Counted from the first letter of the stretch, positions 11,765 through 21,060 are shown. The stretch is DNA of 64,000 nt from Liquidambar formosana (GCA_039720395.1 CM077823.1:36128536-36192535); one strand, 5' to 3'. Made by a program: numbers and translations. The notes: a model not told the origin generated them from the letters alone.

Positions 11765-13159
11765 TCATTTGGTTGGACAAGGAGATGAAGAGGTCAGAGA
11801 TAGAAGGAGGAGCAGAGGAAGAGGAAGTATGAGAAGTGGAGGGTGGTGTATGAGAAGGGGTAGGAGAAGGGGAGTGAGGATGGTCTGTGGGAGGAAAGAG
11901 AAGAGAGGAGGAATAAAGATAGGTGGATCAGAGGTGACAGGAGGAGGAGGAGGAGGTGGAGCCTCATGCTGCACTTGGTGCTCTTCAGGGCCTTCCTCGT
12001 CATCAAGAATTGTTCCTTTCTTGACCCATACACCTTGAACAAGAGAGTAATTCATCCAACCCAAGAAGGAGGCGTTAATCTTGTTTCGAAAGGTCGGGTG
12101 GAAAACATCGCCGGTGGTAGGAGGAATCCCAAAATGCTCAAAGATAACTGAGAGAGCGGCTCCATACGGTAGAATACTCCGTCCTTCGGTGTCCTTTGCG
12201 GCCTTTGACCCTTTAGACTCATGCTTGGTCTTGTCCACGCACAATTTCATGTGATATAACATGAGGTGACCCAAATTAATGGGTTTGCCAGTGAGGATAC
12301 ACCATAGAAGGCCGATGTCCGTGTATGTCACGTGATCCTTTCCACCACCTCGAGGCAAGATATTGTAAAACAGAATCTTGTGAAGCAAGTTGCACTCGAG
12401 GCTGAGTTCTTTCAGCTGTGGCTTGAAGGGTTCGGTGATGTCATCGCGACCAAGGAGGAGTTTGAGAGCGTCAACATGATGGAAACCATCAATGCGAGGC
12501 CATGTGTGCGTCTCGGATATGATGGCTCCATCAGAGGGAGAGTGAAAGAGATCGTTCAAGAGCTTGTCGGTGAGAACCATGTGCTTGCCCTTGAGGTAGG
12601 ATGTGGCGCGTCCGAGGGTAGGCATGGAGAAATGGGTGTAGAAAACTCGGACGGTGGTGTTGTAGCAGGGGCGAGAAAGAGTGCAGAAATCAAGCAAGCC
12701 AACCGCAGATAGAAGATCACAGACCCTGAAGTGATGTTGATTGAGAAACAGAGGATCGACGATTTTCGGGTAGACAACCTTCTTACTGTAGAACTTTTGG
12801 GCAAAAAGAACCCCGTGCTCTGGGGTGAGGTATTGTGGAGGTTCAATGGGTGGTATCGGAGCTTCGCCATCGGAAGGTTCATGGCCGGAGTCGTATTCGG
12901 GATCTCCGGGGCGAGGCCGTGGCTGGGGTGGTGGATGAATCGGTGGAGGAGGAGGAGGCAGAGGCTGCTGTGCAGGAGGTGGCTGTCGACGAGGGCGCCG
13001 AGGGACTGGAGGATCTTCAACCCTAGGAGGCGCCGCCGTGTGCAGAGATCGGTGTCGCTGGGTGGTGGCGGCAGATGATTTCCGGAGCTTTTTCTTTGGT
13101 GGCTGTGATGATTCGCCTGCCTCGATGGAAGAAGAGTTGGTTTTCTTGAGATTCACCAT
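11765..13159 (-). CDS. Third ORF of the retrotransposon, env-position 'putative plant transposon protein'
   Basis: A 464-residue ORF between pol and the 3' LTR. The N-terminus (1-125) is basic then proline-rich, with PPKKKLRKS as a possible nuclear signal. Residues about 125-385 resemble the plant-specific domain annotated as 'putative plant transposon protein' in many eudicot genomes (recognised from memory). I see no signal peptide or convincing membrane anchor, so an envelope role is only positional. After about residue 420 the frame becomes a Leu/Pro run. In another minus-strand frame a Ser/Pro-rich then coiled-coil-like tail runs from about 11900 to a stop at 11619-11621, which suggests a small indel has displaced the true C-terminus. 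It has its own upstream palindrome array and TATA box. Function unknown. Confidence 0.75.
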   Translation of the reverse strand: MVNLKKTNSSSIEAGESSQPPKKKLRKSSAATTQRHRSLHTAAPPRVEDPPVPRRPRRQPPPAQQPLPPPPPPIHPPPQPRPRPGDPEYDSGHEPSDGEAPIPPIEPPQYLTPEHGVLFAQKFYSKKVVYPKIVDPLFLNQHHFRVCDLLSAVGLLDFCTLSRPCYNTTVRVFYTHFSMPTLGRATSYLKGKHMVLTDKLLNDLFHSPSDGAIISETHTWPRIDGFHHVDALKLLLGRDDITEPFKPQLKELSLECNLLHKILFYNILPRGGGKDHVTYTDIGLLWCILTGKPINLGHLMLYHMKLCVDKTKHESKGSKAAKDTEGRSILPYGAALSVIFEHFGIPPTTGDVFHPTFRNKINASFLGWMNYSLVQGVWVKKGTILDDEEGPEEHQVQHEAPPPPPPPVTSDPPIFIPPLFSFLPQTILTPLLLPLLIHHPPLLILPLPLLLLLSLTSSSPCPTK

Positions 13160-13269
13160 GGGAGAAGGTTAGATTTAGGGTTTTGGTTGAAGTGAGGAAG
13201 AGAGAAGGAGAAGAACAGTGAAAGCCGCGAAAGGGAATTTGAAAAATCACTGTTTAGGGTTTTAAAACA

Positions 13270-13277
13270 TTTATATA
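13270..13277 (-). promoter_or_regulatory. TATA box of a candidate internal promoter for the third ORF
   Basis: TATATAAA on the minus strand, 111 bp upstream of the third ORF's ATG, flanked by GC-rich GGGG on its 5' side. It sits 10 bp downstream of a palindrome array identical in type to that of the LTR promoter. Motif and position are visible; activity is inferred. Confidence 0.55.
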
Positions 13278-13286
13278 CCCCGACAG

Positions 13287-13627
13287 TTTCAGCCGGCTGA
13301 AGGATTTATCAGCCGTCTGAAATCCTTCTTTGGGTCGGCTTGGATAGCCTTTCAGCCGGCTTAAACATCCGGCTGAGAAAACCAGAGAACCATAAAATGG
13401 GTTAATCAAGAAACCCTCTTTCAGCCGGCTGAATCATTCAGTCAGCCGACTTAAAGTACTCTTTCGGACGTCTTCTCCATTTTTCAGCCGGCTGAAGCAA
13501 GCCGTCTGAAAAAGTCAGAGAGCACCAAAAAAAATGTTCAGATGCAGGATTTTCAACCGTCTGACTGAGTGAGTCAGCCGTCTGAAAGAATTTTCAGCCG
13601 GCTGAAAGTTCTTTCAGCCGTCTGAAA
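13287..13627. repeat. Internal palindrome array upstream of the third ORF
   Basis: About 14 perfect or degenerate copies of TTTCAGCCGGCTGAAA/TTTCAGCCGTCTGAAA lie in the 530-bp gap between the end of pol (13690) and the third ORF (13159). The order and spacing of copies differ from the LTR array, so it is not a simple recent LTR copy. Confidence 0.9.
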
Positions 13628-13689
13628 ATATCAGACAGAAAAATAAAAAGGCATATAAGGTGCAGAAAATCATCATAATGAACATGTTA

Positions 13690-16600
13690 TCAAATATCAT
13701 CACTTAAACACATCCCAAGTTCACGTTTAATGAAATTAAATCTATCCTCTTGAAGTGGTTTTGTAAAAATGTCCGCCAATTGATGTTCGGTACCGACAAA
13801 TTCAATTTCAACATCTCCTTTTTGAACATGATCTCTTATAAAATGATGTCTTATTTCGATATGTTTGGTTCGTGAGTGCTGAATGGGATTCTTAGTGAGA
13901 TTAATTGCACTTGTATTATCGCATTTTATGGGAATATGATCATAATGCAATCCAAAGTCCTCAAGTTGTTGTTTCATATACAACACTTGTGCACAACAAC
14001 TTCCGGCTGCCAAATATTCAGCCTCGGCTGTGGAAAGAGCAACCGAAGTTTGTTTCTTGCTAAACCAAGAAACTAGGGAATGGCCAAGAAAGTGACAAGT
14101 TCCACTTGTGCTTTTGCGACCATCTTTGCATCCGGCAAAGTCCGCATCGGAATAACTAATCATGTCAAATGATGTGAATTTAGGATACCATATGCCTAGA
14201 TTGATAGAGCCACTAAGATATTTAAATATGCGTTTAACGGCAAGCATGTGAGATTCTTTAGGACATGATTGATATCTAGCACACAAACATACACTATACA
14301 TAATATCCGGTCTACTAGCGGTGAGATAAAGCAAACTACCAATCATACCTCGGTATTTCTTTTGATCCACGCATTTACCTTTCTCATCTTTCTCAAGTTT
14401 GATGGAGGTGCTCATTGGTGTGGCGAAGTTCCTTCCATCTTCCAATCCATACTTCTTGATTAAGTCTTTGACATATTTGGATTGATTTAAGAAGGTTCCT
14501 TCCTTTGTTTGCTTGATTTGTAATCCAAGGAAGAAATTGAGTTCGCCCATCATGCTCATTTCAAATTCTTCTTGCATGACTTTAGCAAAATCCTCACACA
14601 AACTTACATTAGTAGAACCAAAGATAATATCATCAACATATATTTGAATAATAAGCATGTCCTTATCAATGGTTTTAATAAAAAGTGTGGTGTCAAGTTT
14701 TCCTCGTTTAAAACCATTTTTGATTAGAAAACCACTAAGTCTTTCATACCAAGCTCTAGGAGCTTGTTTCAAACCATATAAAGCTTTTGATAATTTGAAT
14801 ACGTGGTTTGGAAATTCATGACTTTCAAAACCGGGAGGTTGTTCAACATAAACTTCCTCCTCAATAAAACCATTTAGAAAAGCACTCTTGACATCCATTT
14901 GAAATAATTTGAAATCTTTATGGCATGCAAATGCAAGTAACATCCTAATGGCTTCAAGTCTAGCAACCGGTGCATATGTTTCATCATAATCAATGCCTTC
15001 TTGTTGATTGAAACCTTGGGCAACTAGTCGTGCCTTGTTTCTTACAATGGTACCCGATTCATCTTTCTTATTTCTATATACCCACTTGGTGCCTATAACA
15101 CCATGGTCATGTGGTCTAGGAACCAAGGTCCAAACCTTGTTCCTCTCAAATTGGTTAAGTTCCTCTTGCATAGCTAGTATCCAAGATTCATCACTTTCGG
15201 CCTCATTTATATTCTTAGGTTCAATTTGAGATAAAAATGCAAGATGATCACATATATTTCTCATAGAAGAACGAGTTCTTACCCCACGTGAGGGTTCACC
15301 TAGGATTTGATCCTTAGGATGATTCCTCACAAATTTCCAAGTCTTGGTGACATCCGGATGAAGTGGAGTGTCTTCAATTTCTACTTCTTCTTCCGGTTTC
15401 TTGATTTCAATGACTTTATCTTCTTCCTTCTTTTTGCCTTTGTCTTGTGGATCTTGATTGTCATTAAGATTTAAGTTCTCAACTTGTTCTTGCAAGCTAG
15501 TACCTATATCATCATCATCATCCATATTTCTCTTGGGAGCAAGAGGGTTAGTTTCATCAAATACAACATGCATTGATTCTTGAACGGTTAAAGTTCTCTT
15601 ATTAAACACCCTATATGCTTTGCTCTTCATAGAATAACCAAGAAACACACCTTCATCGGATTTAGAGTCAAATTTGGAAAGTTTATCTCTATCATTTAAT
15701 ATAAAGCATTTACAACCAAAAACTTTAAAGTAACCTATGTTAGGTTTCTTATCATTCCATAGTTCATAAGGAGTCTTACCAAGTTTCGATCTTAATAGCA
15801 CTCTATTCATTACATAACATGAGGTGTTAACGGCCTCGGCCCAAAAGTATTGAGGTAATGAATGTTCATTAAGCATGGTTCTAGACATTTCTTCAAGTGT
15901 TCTATTCTTTCTTTCAACCACACCATTTTGTTGTGGAGTTCTAGGAGCGGAGAAATTGTGATCAAAACCATTTTCGTCACAATATTGTTCAATATCCTTA
16001 TTGACAAATTCACTCCCCCTATCACTCCTCACATGAGTAATGGTATAGCCTTTCTCATTTTGGACTCTTCTACAATATGCAATAAATGTAGCATGAGTCT
16101 CATCTTTGTGTGCAAGGAAGAACACCCATGTATATCTAGAGTAGTCATCAACAATTACAAATGCATAATGCTTCCCTCCAAGACTTGCAATAGCAATAGG
16201 TCCAAATAAGTCCATATGAATAAGTTGCAAAGGTCTAGTAGTTGAAATATGAGATTTTGTTTTGAAGGAAGACTTGGTTTGTTTTCCAAATTGGCATGCA
16301 CTACAAACACCATCTTTTGAAAACTTTGCTTTTGGTAAACCTCTAACTAGTTCATGCCTAGAAAGTTTTGAAATCAAATCCATGCTAGCATGTCCAAGCC
16401 TTCTATGCCATAACCAATGATTTTCATTTAAAGCGGAGAAGCAATGTACATTTTGTAATGCGATTTCTTCAAACTCTATAGCATAGATGTTACCAATCCT
16501 ATATGCAACGAATAGGGTCTTATCATCATCCTCAATTATGCATTTATTTGATTTAAAAGTAACTCTATAGCCTTTATCACATAATTGACTAATGCTAAGA

Positions 16601-16821
16601 AGATTATGCTTTAAGCCATCAACTAACAAAACATTTTCAACACAAAGTGGGGAATTCTTACCAACCTTTCCAATGCCAATTATCTTATCCTTGGCATTGT
16701 CTCCAAATGTCACGTAGCCGCCATCCTTGGGCTTCAAAGAGACGAACTTTGATCTATCACCCGTCATATGCCTTGAGCAACCGCTATCAAGAAACCATTT
16801 CTCATTGCTTGAGGACTTCAA
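13690..16821 (-). CDS. Copia pol polyprotein (protease-integrase-RT-RNase H)
   Basis: A 1043-residue uninterrupted frame. Visible landmarks: protease active site DSG (12-14); integrase zinc finger H135/H139/H144 region with C173 and C176; integrase catalytic D204, D267, E303; acidic linker 430-490; reverse transcriptase with QMDVKSAFL (641-649) and catalytic YVDD (728-731); RNase H with SDADFAG (891-897), E935, D968; and the copia C-terminal ADIFTKPL. All catalytic residues appear present. The open frame has no good ATG of its own at the protease start and follows the end of gag within about 20 bases. It copies element RNA into DNA in virus-like particles and integrates it. Confidence 0.95.
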   Translation of the reverse strand: MKSSSNEKWFLDSGCSRHMTGDRSKFVSLKPKDGGYVTFGDNAKDKIIGIGKVGKNSPLCVENVLLVDGLKHNLLSISQLCDKGYRVTFKSNKCIIEDDDKTLFVAYRIGNIYAIEFEEIALQNVHCFSALNENHWLWHRRLGHASMDLISKLSRHELVRGLPKAKFSKDGVCSACQFGKQTKSSFKTKSHISTTRPLQLIHMDLFGPIAIASLGGKHYAFVIVDDYSRYTWVFFLAHKDETHATFIAYCRRVQNEKGYTITHVRSDRGSEFVNKDIEQYCDENGFDHNFSAPRTPQQNGVVERKNRTLEEMSRTMLNEHSLPQYFWAEAVNTSCYVMNRVLLRSKLGKTPYELWNDKKPNIGYFKVFGCKCFILNDRDKLSKFDSKSDEGVFLGYSMKSKAYRVFNKRTLTVQESMHVVFDETNPLAPKRNMDDDDDIGTSLQEQVENLNLNDNQDPQDKGKKKEEDKVIEIKKPEEEVEIEDTPLHPDVTKTWKFVRNHPKDQILGEPSRGVRTRSSMRNICDHLAFLSQIEPKNINEAESDESWILAMQEELNQFERNKVWTLVPRPHDHGVIGTKWVYRNKKDESGTIVRNKARLVAQGFNQQEGIDYDETYAPVARLEAIRMLLAFACHKDFKLFQMDVKSAFLNGFIEEEVYVEQPPGFESHEFPNHVFKLSKALYGLKQAPRAWYERLSGFLIKNGFKRGKLDTTLFIKTIDKDMLIIQIYVDDIIFGSTNVSLCEDFAKVMQEEFEMSMMGELNFFLGLQIKQTKEGTFLNQSKYVKDLIKKYGLEDGRNFATPMSTSIKLEKDEKGKCVDQKKYRGMIGSLLYLTASRPDIMYSVCLCARYQSCPKESHMLAVKRIFKYLSGSINLGIWYPKFTSFDMISYSDADFAGCKDGRKSTSGTCHFLGHSLVSWFSKKQTSVALSTAEAEYLAAGSCCAQVLYMKQQLEDFGLHYDHIPIKCDNTSAINLTKNPIQHSRTKHIEIRHHFIRDHVQKGDVEIEFVGTEHQLADIFTKPLQEDRFNFIKRELGMCLSDDI

Positions 16822-16837
16822 GCATACCTACACAAGT

Positions 16838-18568
16838 TCAAGTAGCTTTCTTTGGTACCCATACTTTCTTGGGTCCATAGGGGTTAGCCATAGGAGGTGA
16901 GGTTCCCTTAACCACCCACACCTTCTTGGTGAATCTTTTTGGTTTTCTTCTCATGTTACAAGTATAAGCATTGTGTCCTTCCTTATTACAATAAGTACAT
17001 GAGATTTTAGGTGTGCTAGCAACCTTGGGTTTAGGGAAGAAGTTAATGTAGGATTTTTGTTTAACATTTTCTTGATAACCAATTCCGGCCTTGTCAAAGC
17101 ACCATCTTTGACTAGTTAATATCTTATCCAAGTTATCCCTTCCATTGGTGAACTTGGCCAAGGTATTAGTCAAGTTTTCAATCTTTTCTTTCAATGAAGT
17201 GTTTTCACTTTCAAGATTAGATTGAGAGATGGTAGGGGGTGAGTCTATCTTGTTTTTCAACTCTAAGTTCTCATTTTTCAAAGCATTTAATTCTTCTTGA
17301 AGAGATGAGATATTCTTTTTCAAGTCATTATTTTTGTGAGAAAATCTTTTTAATTCAAGAAAAGTATCTTCAAGAGCATCTTGTAGTTCTTCATAAGTAG
17401 GAGGTTCTTCTATAGGATAATCAATAGAGTTAGGTTCGATTACCTCATCTTCTTTTGCCATGAGACAAAAGTTTGCAACTTCTTGATCGCAAGAAGCCTC
17501 CTCATCTTCTTCATCGCTATTTGCTTCATCATCCCAAGTGACGGTGAAAGCCTTCTTCTTGAATTTTCTATTGTCCTTGAAGTTGTTGTTGTTGTGGCTC
17601 GTCTTGTTGTAGTTGTTGTTGAGTTGGGGGCAATTTATCTTGATATGCCCGGGCTTCTTACATTCAAAACACACTTGAGGTTCTCTATTTGAAATCTCTC
17701 CTCTATTTGGAATTCTTTTGGAGGAGTCTCCCTTGTTGAATCTCCTTCCTTGATTTCTTCTAGAAAAGAACCTTTTGAGCTTGTGAGAAATGAAAGCAAT
17801 GTCTTCATCTTCCTCATTTTCACATTCTTCACTTGGTGTTTCTTCTTCATCTTGTGAGGCTTTGAGAGCCATACTCTTGGAAGTTTTTCCTTCATCAATT
17901 TCACGAGCTTTGAATGCGAGTTCTTGTGTGACTAAGTTGCCATCAAGATCACTCAAGGTCATTGATGATAGCTCCTTTGATTGAAGTAGAGTTGTGGTGA
18001 GGACATCCCATTGCTTAGGCAAGCTCCTAAGAATTTTTCTCACCAATTCGGAGTTAGTGTAAGTTTTTCCAAGAGAACTCAAGGGATTGATAATAGCATT
18101 AAATCTAGCAAACATATCTCTAATAGATTCATCTTTTTTCATTTTGAACATTTCATATTCACAAACAAGCATGTTAATTTTAGCTTCTTTTACTTGAGAA
18201 GTTCCTTCATAGGTAACTTCCAATGTGTCCCATATCTCTTTGGCACTAGTGCACCTAGAGATTTTGCTAAACTCATCATTAGTTAGAGCACAATATAACA
18301 ACCCAATGGCTTTGGAATTAAGTTCAAGGGACTTGTGATCAGCTGTGGTGTATTCTTGTGGTACCTTAGGAAGTGTAACTCCATCTACCACTTTAGTAGG
18401 GATTAAAGGACCCTTAGAAGTAATGTTCCACAGCTCATAGCTAGTGGATTGAATAAAGATTTGCATTCTAATTTTCCAAAAATTGTAGAGAGATGCATCT
18501 CCATTGAAAAGTGGTGGTCTATTGGACGATTGTCCTTCGGAGAATCCGTTACCACTATAGTTGGCCAT
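16838..18568 (-). CDS. Copia gag (capsid/nucleocapsid)
   Basis: A 576-residue frame starting MANYSGNGFS. Residues about 25-230 form the copia gag domain (UBN2-type). Two CCHC zinc knuckles are seen at C300-C313 and C524-C537, separated by an acidic region and a coiled coil (about 395-485). The long coiled-coil insertion and second knuckle fit large Sirevirus gags. It closes with TGA at 16838-16840. The pol frame is offset and is itself closed by a TAG about ten bases downstream of the gag stop, so in this copy gag and pol are separated. Confidence 0.9.
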   Translation of the reverse strand: MANYSGNGFSEGQSSNRPPLFNGDASLYNFWKIRMQIFIQSTSYELWNITSKGPLIPTKVVDGVTLPKVPQEYTTADHKSLELNSKAIGLLYCALTNDEFSKISRCTSAKEIWDTLEVTYEGTSQVKEAKINMLVCEYEMFKMKKDESIRDMFARFNAIINPLSSLGKTYTNSELVRKILRSLPKQWDVLTTTLLQSKELSSMTLSDLDGNLVTQELAFKAREIDEGKTSKSMALKASQDEEETPSEECENEEDEDIAFISHKLKRFFSRRNQGRRFNKGDSSKRIPNRGEISNREPQVCFECKKPGHIKINCPQLNNNYNKTSHNNNNFKDNRKFKKKAFTVTWDDEANSDEEDEEASCDQEVANFCLMAKEDEVIEPNSIDYPIEEPPTYEELQDALEDTFLELKRFSHKNNDLKKNISSLQEELNALKNENLELKNKIDSPPTISQSNLESENTSLKEKIENLTNTLAKFTNGRDNLDKILTSQRWCFDKAGIGYQENVKQKSYINFFPKPKVASTPKISCTYCNKEGHNAYTCNMRRKPKRFTKKVWVVKGTSPPMANPYGPKKVWVPKKAT

Positions 18569-18609
18569 ATCGTTCCTCGCAAGACAAATATGTCAAATAC
18601 TAGAGGTTG

Positions 18610-18622
18610 GGCTCTGATACCA
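18610..18622 (-). other. Primer binding site (initiator tRNA-Met)
   Basis: On the minus strand TGGTATCAGAGCC lies 2 bp internal to the 5' LTR. It is complementary to the 3' end of plant initiator tRNA-Met, the usual copia primer. Confidence 0.95.
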
Positions 18623-19148
18623 ATTGTTGTCCCAAGTGAATAACCCTAGAGGGGGGGTGAATAGGGTTATAGGCCAAATAAAAAATTATATAGCAATCTA
18701 AACTCAGATTATTGCAAGCTAAATTAAATGTAAGACAATGCAATAATAAAGAGATTAAGGGAAGAAGAATGCAAACGATATAACGAGGTTCGGCCTCCCG
18801 CCTACGTCCTCGCCTCAAGAGCGCGCTTGAGGATTCACCAATCCACTATCACTCTCCTTCAAGGTGGAGCAGCAAACCTTTACAACTTGAGTGTTCTTCA
18901 CCAACACTTAGCCAAATGCACTCTTCTCAAGTGCTTACAAGTGAGGGTATTCACAACCCTTTTGATACAAAGTATTTGGAGATGATTTTGTGTACAAAGA
19001 AGACTCTCTCAAAGAGTAAATACACTGGAATTGAAAGCACACTTCAGCTATTGATTGATTTCAATGAATGCTCACAAGAGGAATTAGGGCTTGTAATAGA
19101 TTTTCTTGTTTTTGCTCAATGAATGCTCATAAATGAGCTCAAGCCTTG

Positions 19149-19156
19149 TATTTATA
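19149..19156 (-). promoter_or_regulatory. LTR TATA box
   Basis: TATAAATA in the minus-strand context GTGTATAAATACAAGG, about 117 bp downstream of the palindrome array. Matching copy in the 3' LTR at 10334-10341. Expected to set the start of genomic RNA. Confidence 0.7.
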
Positions 19157-19272
19157 CACAAGGGGTCCAAAATAGCCGTTCTGGAACAATAAATGCCGGG
19201 AAAGGAAGTTTGGTGGGCAATAAATGCTTCAAATATCCGTTAAAAAACTAGCCGTTATAACTTTCCCGAGGA

Positions 19273-19678
19273 TTTCAGCCGGCTGAAAAATCTTTCAGCC
19301 GTCTGAAATATCCCTTTCAGCCGTCTGAGTGAGGCTACTGAATATTCCAGAGAGGGTGTAAAAAAGGAACAAAAGTTCATGTTTCTCAGCCGTCTCAAAC
19401 CTAACTTTCAGCCGTCTGAAATGTTCTTTCAGCCGTCTGATTAAGGCTACTGAAAATGTCAGAGAGGTTAATATTTGGCATATGAGCAAGCCTGCTCCTT
19501 CAGCCGTCTGATCATGATTTCAGCCGGCTTAAAGTGACATTTCAGCCGGCTCAAAGAGCCGTCTGAAAGTTCCAGAGAACATACATTTTCAAGGGATGCT
19601 CTTTCAGCCTGCTGAGACTTTTCAGCCTGCTGAAACAACATTTTCAGCCGGCTGAAACATTGTTTCAGCCGTCTGAAA
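19273..19678. repeat. Palindrome array in 5' LTR (U3)
   Basis: About 15 copies of TTTCAGCCGGCTGAAA/TTTCAGCCGTCTGAAA, including several perfect ones (19273-19288, 19643-19658, 19663-19678). Sirevirus LTRs are known to hold arrays of short palindromes; this particular sequence is not one I recognise. Two-fold symmetry suggests binding by a dimeric factor. Confidence 0.9.
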
Positions 19679-20065
19679 AGCTCTGTTTTCAGACAAAATA
19701 AAACATTCAGTCTATTTAAAAAGTGAGTCATTTTTAGGCCTTTAAAATCATTGAATTTGTGATATTTTAAGCCCTTTCAACTGGTGAGCAAGGATTGAAA
19801 ACAACCTTACAAGATTTTCCTAGATTTGTCACAAATTGACTTGTGATCAAACTTGATTGCTCTTGATCGATTGATGGATCCATTGCGCTGCTTTCTTAAC
19901 ATCTTTGCTTTGCTTGTTTGTGCATTTTGATCCTTAATGCTTGAACCATTTAGCGGCTTTGATACCTGTCTAGATTCATCACTTTAGATGCTCATTAGTT
20001 CTTTAAACATCTTATTATGTATTGTTATCATCAAAACCTTGGGGATTAAACCTCTCAGGCCAACA

Positions 20066-20070
20066 CACCT
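20066..20070. repeat. Target site duplication CACCT, right copy
   Basis: Exact repeat of 9806-9810. Confidence 0.95.
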
Positions 20071-20489
20071 CACTAATAAAACAGACATGCACCTAGCTTC
20101 TAACAATTTTTTTTAGGTTTGTCTGGTGACTAGCTACCAATGCAGGTTCAAATTTCTTGGGTTTTGACTTTCATTCAAGAAATTTTGGATTTTATCGTTT
20201 ACATGTAAGCCGCCTGGACACATCGCATTGAATTTGAGGGCCCATCTTAGTGTGTTATCATAACCAAATCAATAGTTGTAATCTCTAAAGCCATCATTGT
20301 CACTAATGAAATTCTCCACTTACTTTTTAGTGATTTTGATATTTTGATATAATCAATTGGGATTAGTGGTAAGGGGTCGTAAACCTCTTAAATAATTGGA
20401 CTTCATTGATTGAGACTTGAGGGATAATTGTTGGATTTCATTTAACACTGGGCTTGAATTTTTTTGAATTTTAGTTTTTGTGGAAGTAA
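20071..20489. other. Intergenic DNA, no gene seen
   Basis: Continuation of the pre-insertion flank of the retrotransposon. Nothing recognised. Confidence 0.5.
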
Positions 20490-20498
20490 TTCCAACTA

Positions 20499-21060
20499 GG
20501 GAACGGCTATTGCAACCCCACTTTTTTATCAAATCCCCATTTTTGTTTTGGTTTTTAAAATTTTATGCAAAATATAACGTTATGTTTGGATTAGGAATTT
20601 CTATGCAGAATTTGTTTTTGAGATGGAATTTGTAAAATTTTTATAAGGATTTTGTCCATCTCATCCTTATAATTTTACAAATTCCACCTAGAAATTCCTT
20701 ATCCAAACATAGCATAAAAGTTTTTAACAAAAACTAGCTACGTTGTCCATTAGAAAATATCATTTTGAATAACTTTTTAGAAGAAAGTTTTTTCAAAATC
20801 TGTCGTTTAAATAAACTTCTTGGCAAAAAATAAAATAAAAAGTCTACTTAAATGAAAGATTTGCAAAAACTTTCTTCTACAAAATTATTCAAAATAATGC
20901 TTTCTAGTAAGATTCTAGTGGAAATGCGGCCGATTTTCATAAAAACCTTTTATATTTTTGCATAAAATCTTAAAAACCCAAAGATTTTTTTTTGGGGGGA
21001 GGGGGGGGGGGGGGGGGGGGGGGGGTGTGATAAGAAGGTGAGGTTGGGATTGCCGTTCCT
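20499..21060. mobile_element. Foldback (MULE-type MITE) with perfect 9-bp target duplication
   Basis: Starts GGGAACGGCTATTGCAACCC and ends GGGATTGCCGTTCCT, flanked by TTCCAACTA on both sides (20490-20498, 21061-21069). Its ends match the element at 45556-45955. It has gained a small nested MITE (20581-20711) and a guanine run (20994-21025). No coding capacity. Confidence 0.85.
20581..20711. mobile_element. Nested 131-bp MITE
   Basis: TATGTTTGGATTAGGAATTT at one end and the inverse AAATTCCTTATCCAAACATA at the other, interrupting the left arm of the surrounding foldback. Interior is also partly palindromic around ATTTTACAAATTCCA. Target duplication not resolved. Confidence 0.6.

Larger units (their letters stand above)
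9811..20065 (-). mobile_element. Complete Ty1/copia (Sirevirus-like) LTR retrotransposon
   Basis: A 10.25-kb element with LTRs at 9811-11250 and 18625-20065, each TG...CA on the strand shown. It has a 5-bp CACCT duplication, an initiator-tRNA-Met primer site at 18610-18622 and a polypurine tract at 11251-11264. On the minus strand the order is LTR, gag, pol (protease, integrase, RT, RNase H), third ORF, LTR. Protease-integrase-RT order defines copia. The long LTRs, repeated AGGGGGAGA polypurine motifs, palindrome-rich LTRs and an extra ORF after pol fit the Sirevirus lineage. By eye the LTRs differ only in a G run (6 versus 7), so insertion looks very recent. Gag-pol and the third ORF each show small lesions, described separately. 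Confidence 0.95.
18625..20065 (-). repeat. 5' LTR (1441 bp), promoter end of the element
   Basis: The upstream LTR of the minus-strand element, essentially identical to 9811-11250 apart from one extra G near 18651-18657. On the minus strand, U3 carries the palindrome array, then a TATA box at 19149-19156, then the transcribed part. Confidence 0.95.

Noticed and set aside
12332..12712. 126-residue plus-strand ORF (also 11769-12038, 12731-13078)
   Set aside because: Antisense shadows of the GC-rich third ORF of the retrotransposon.
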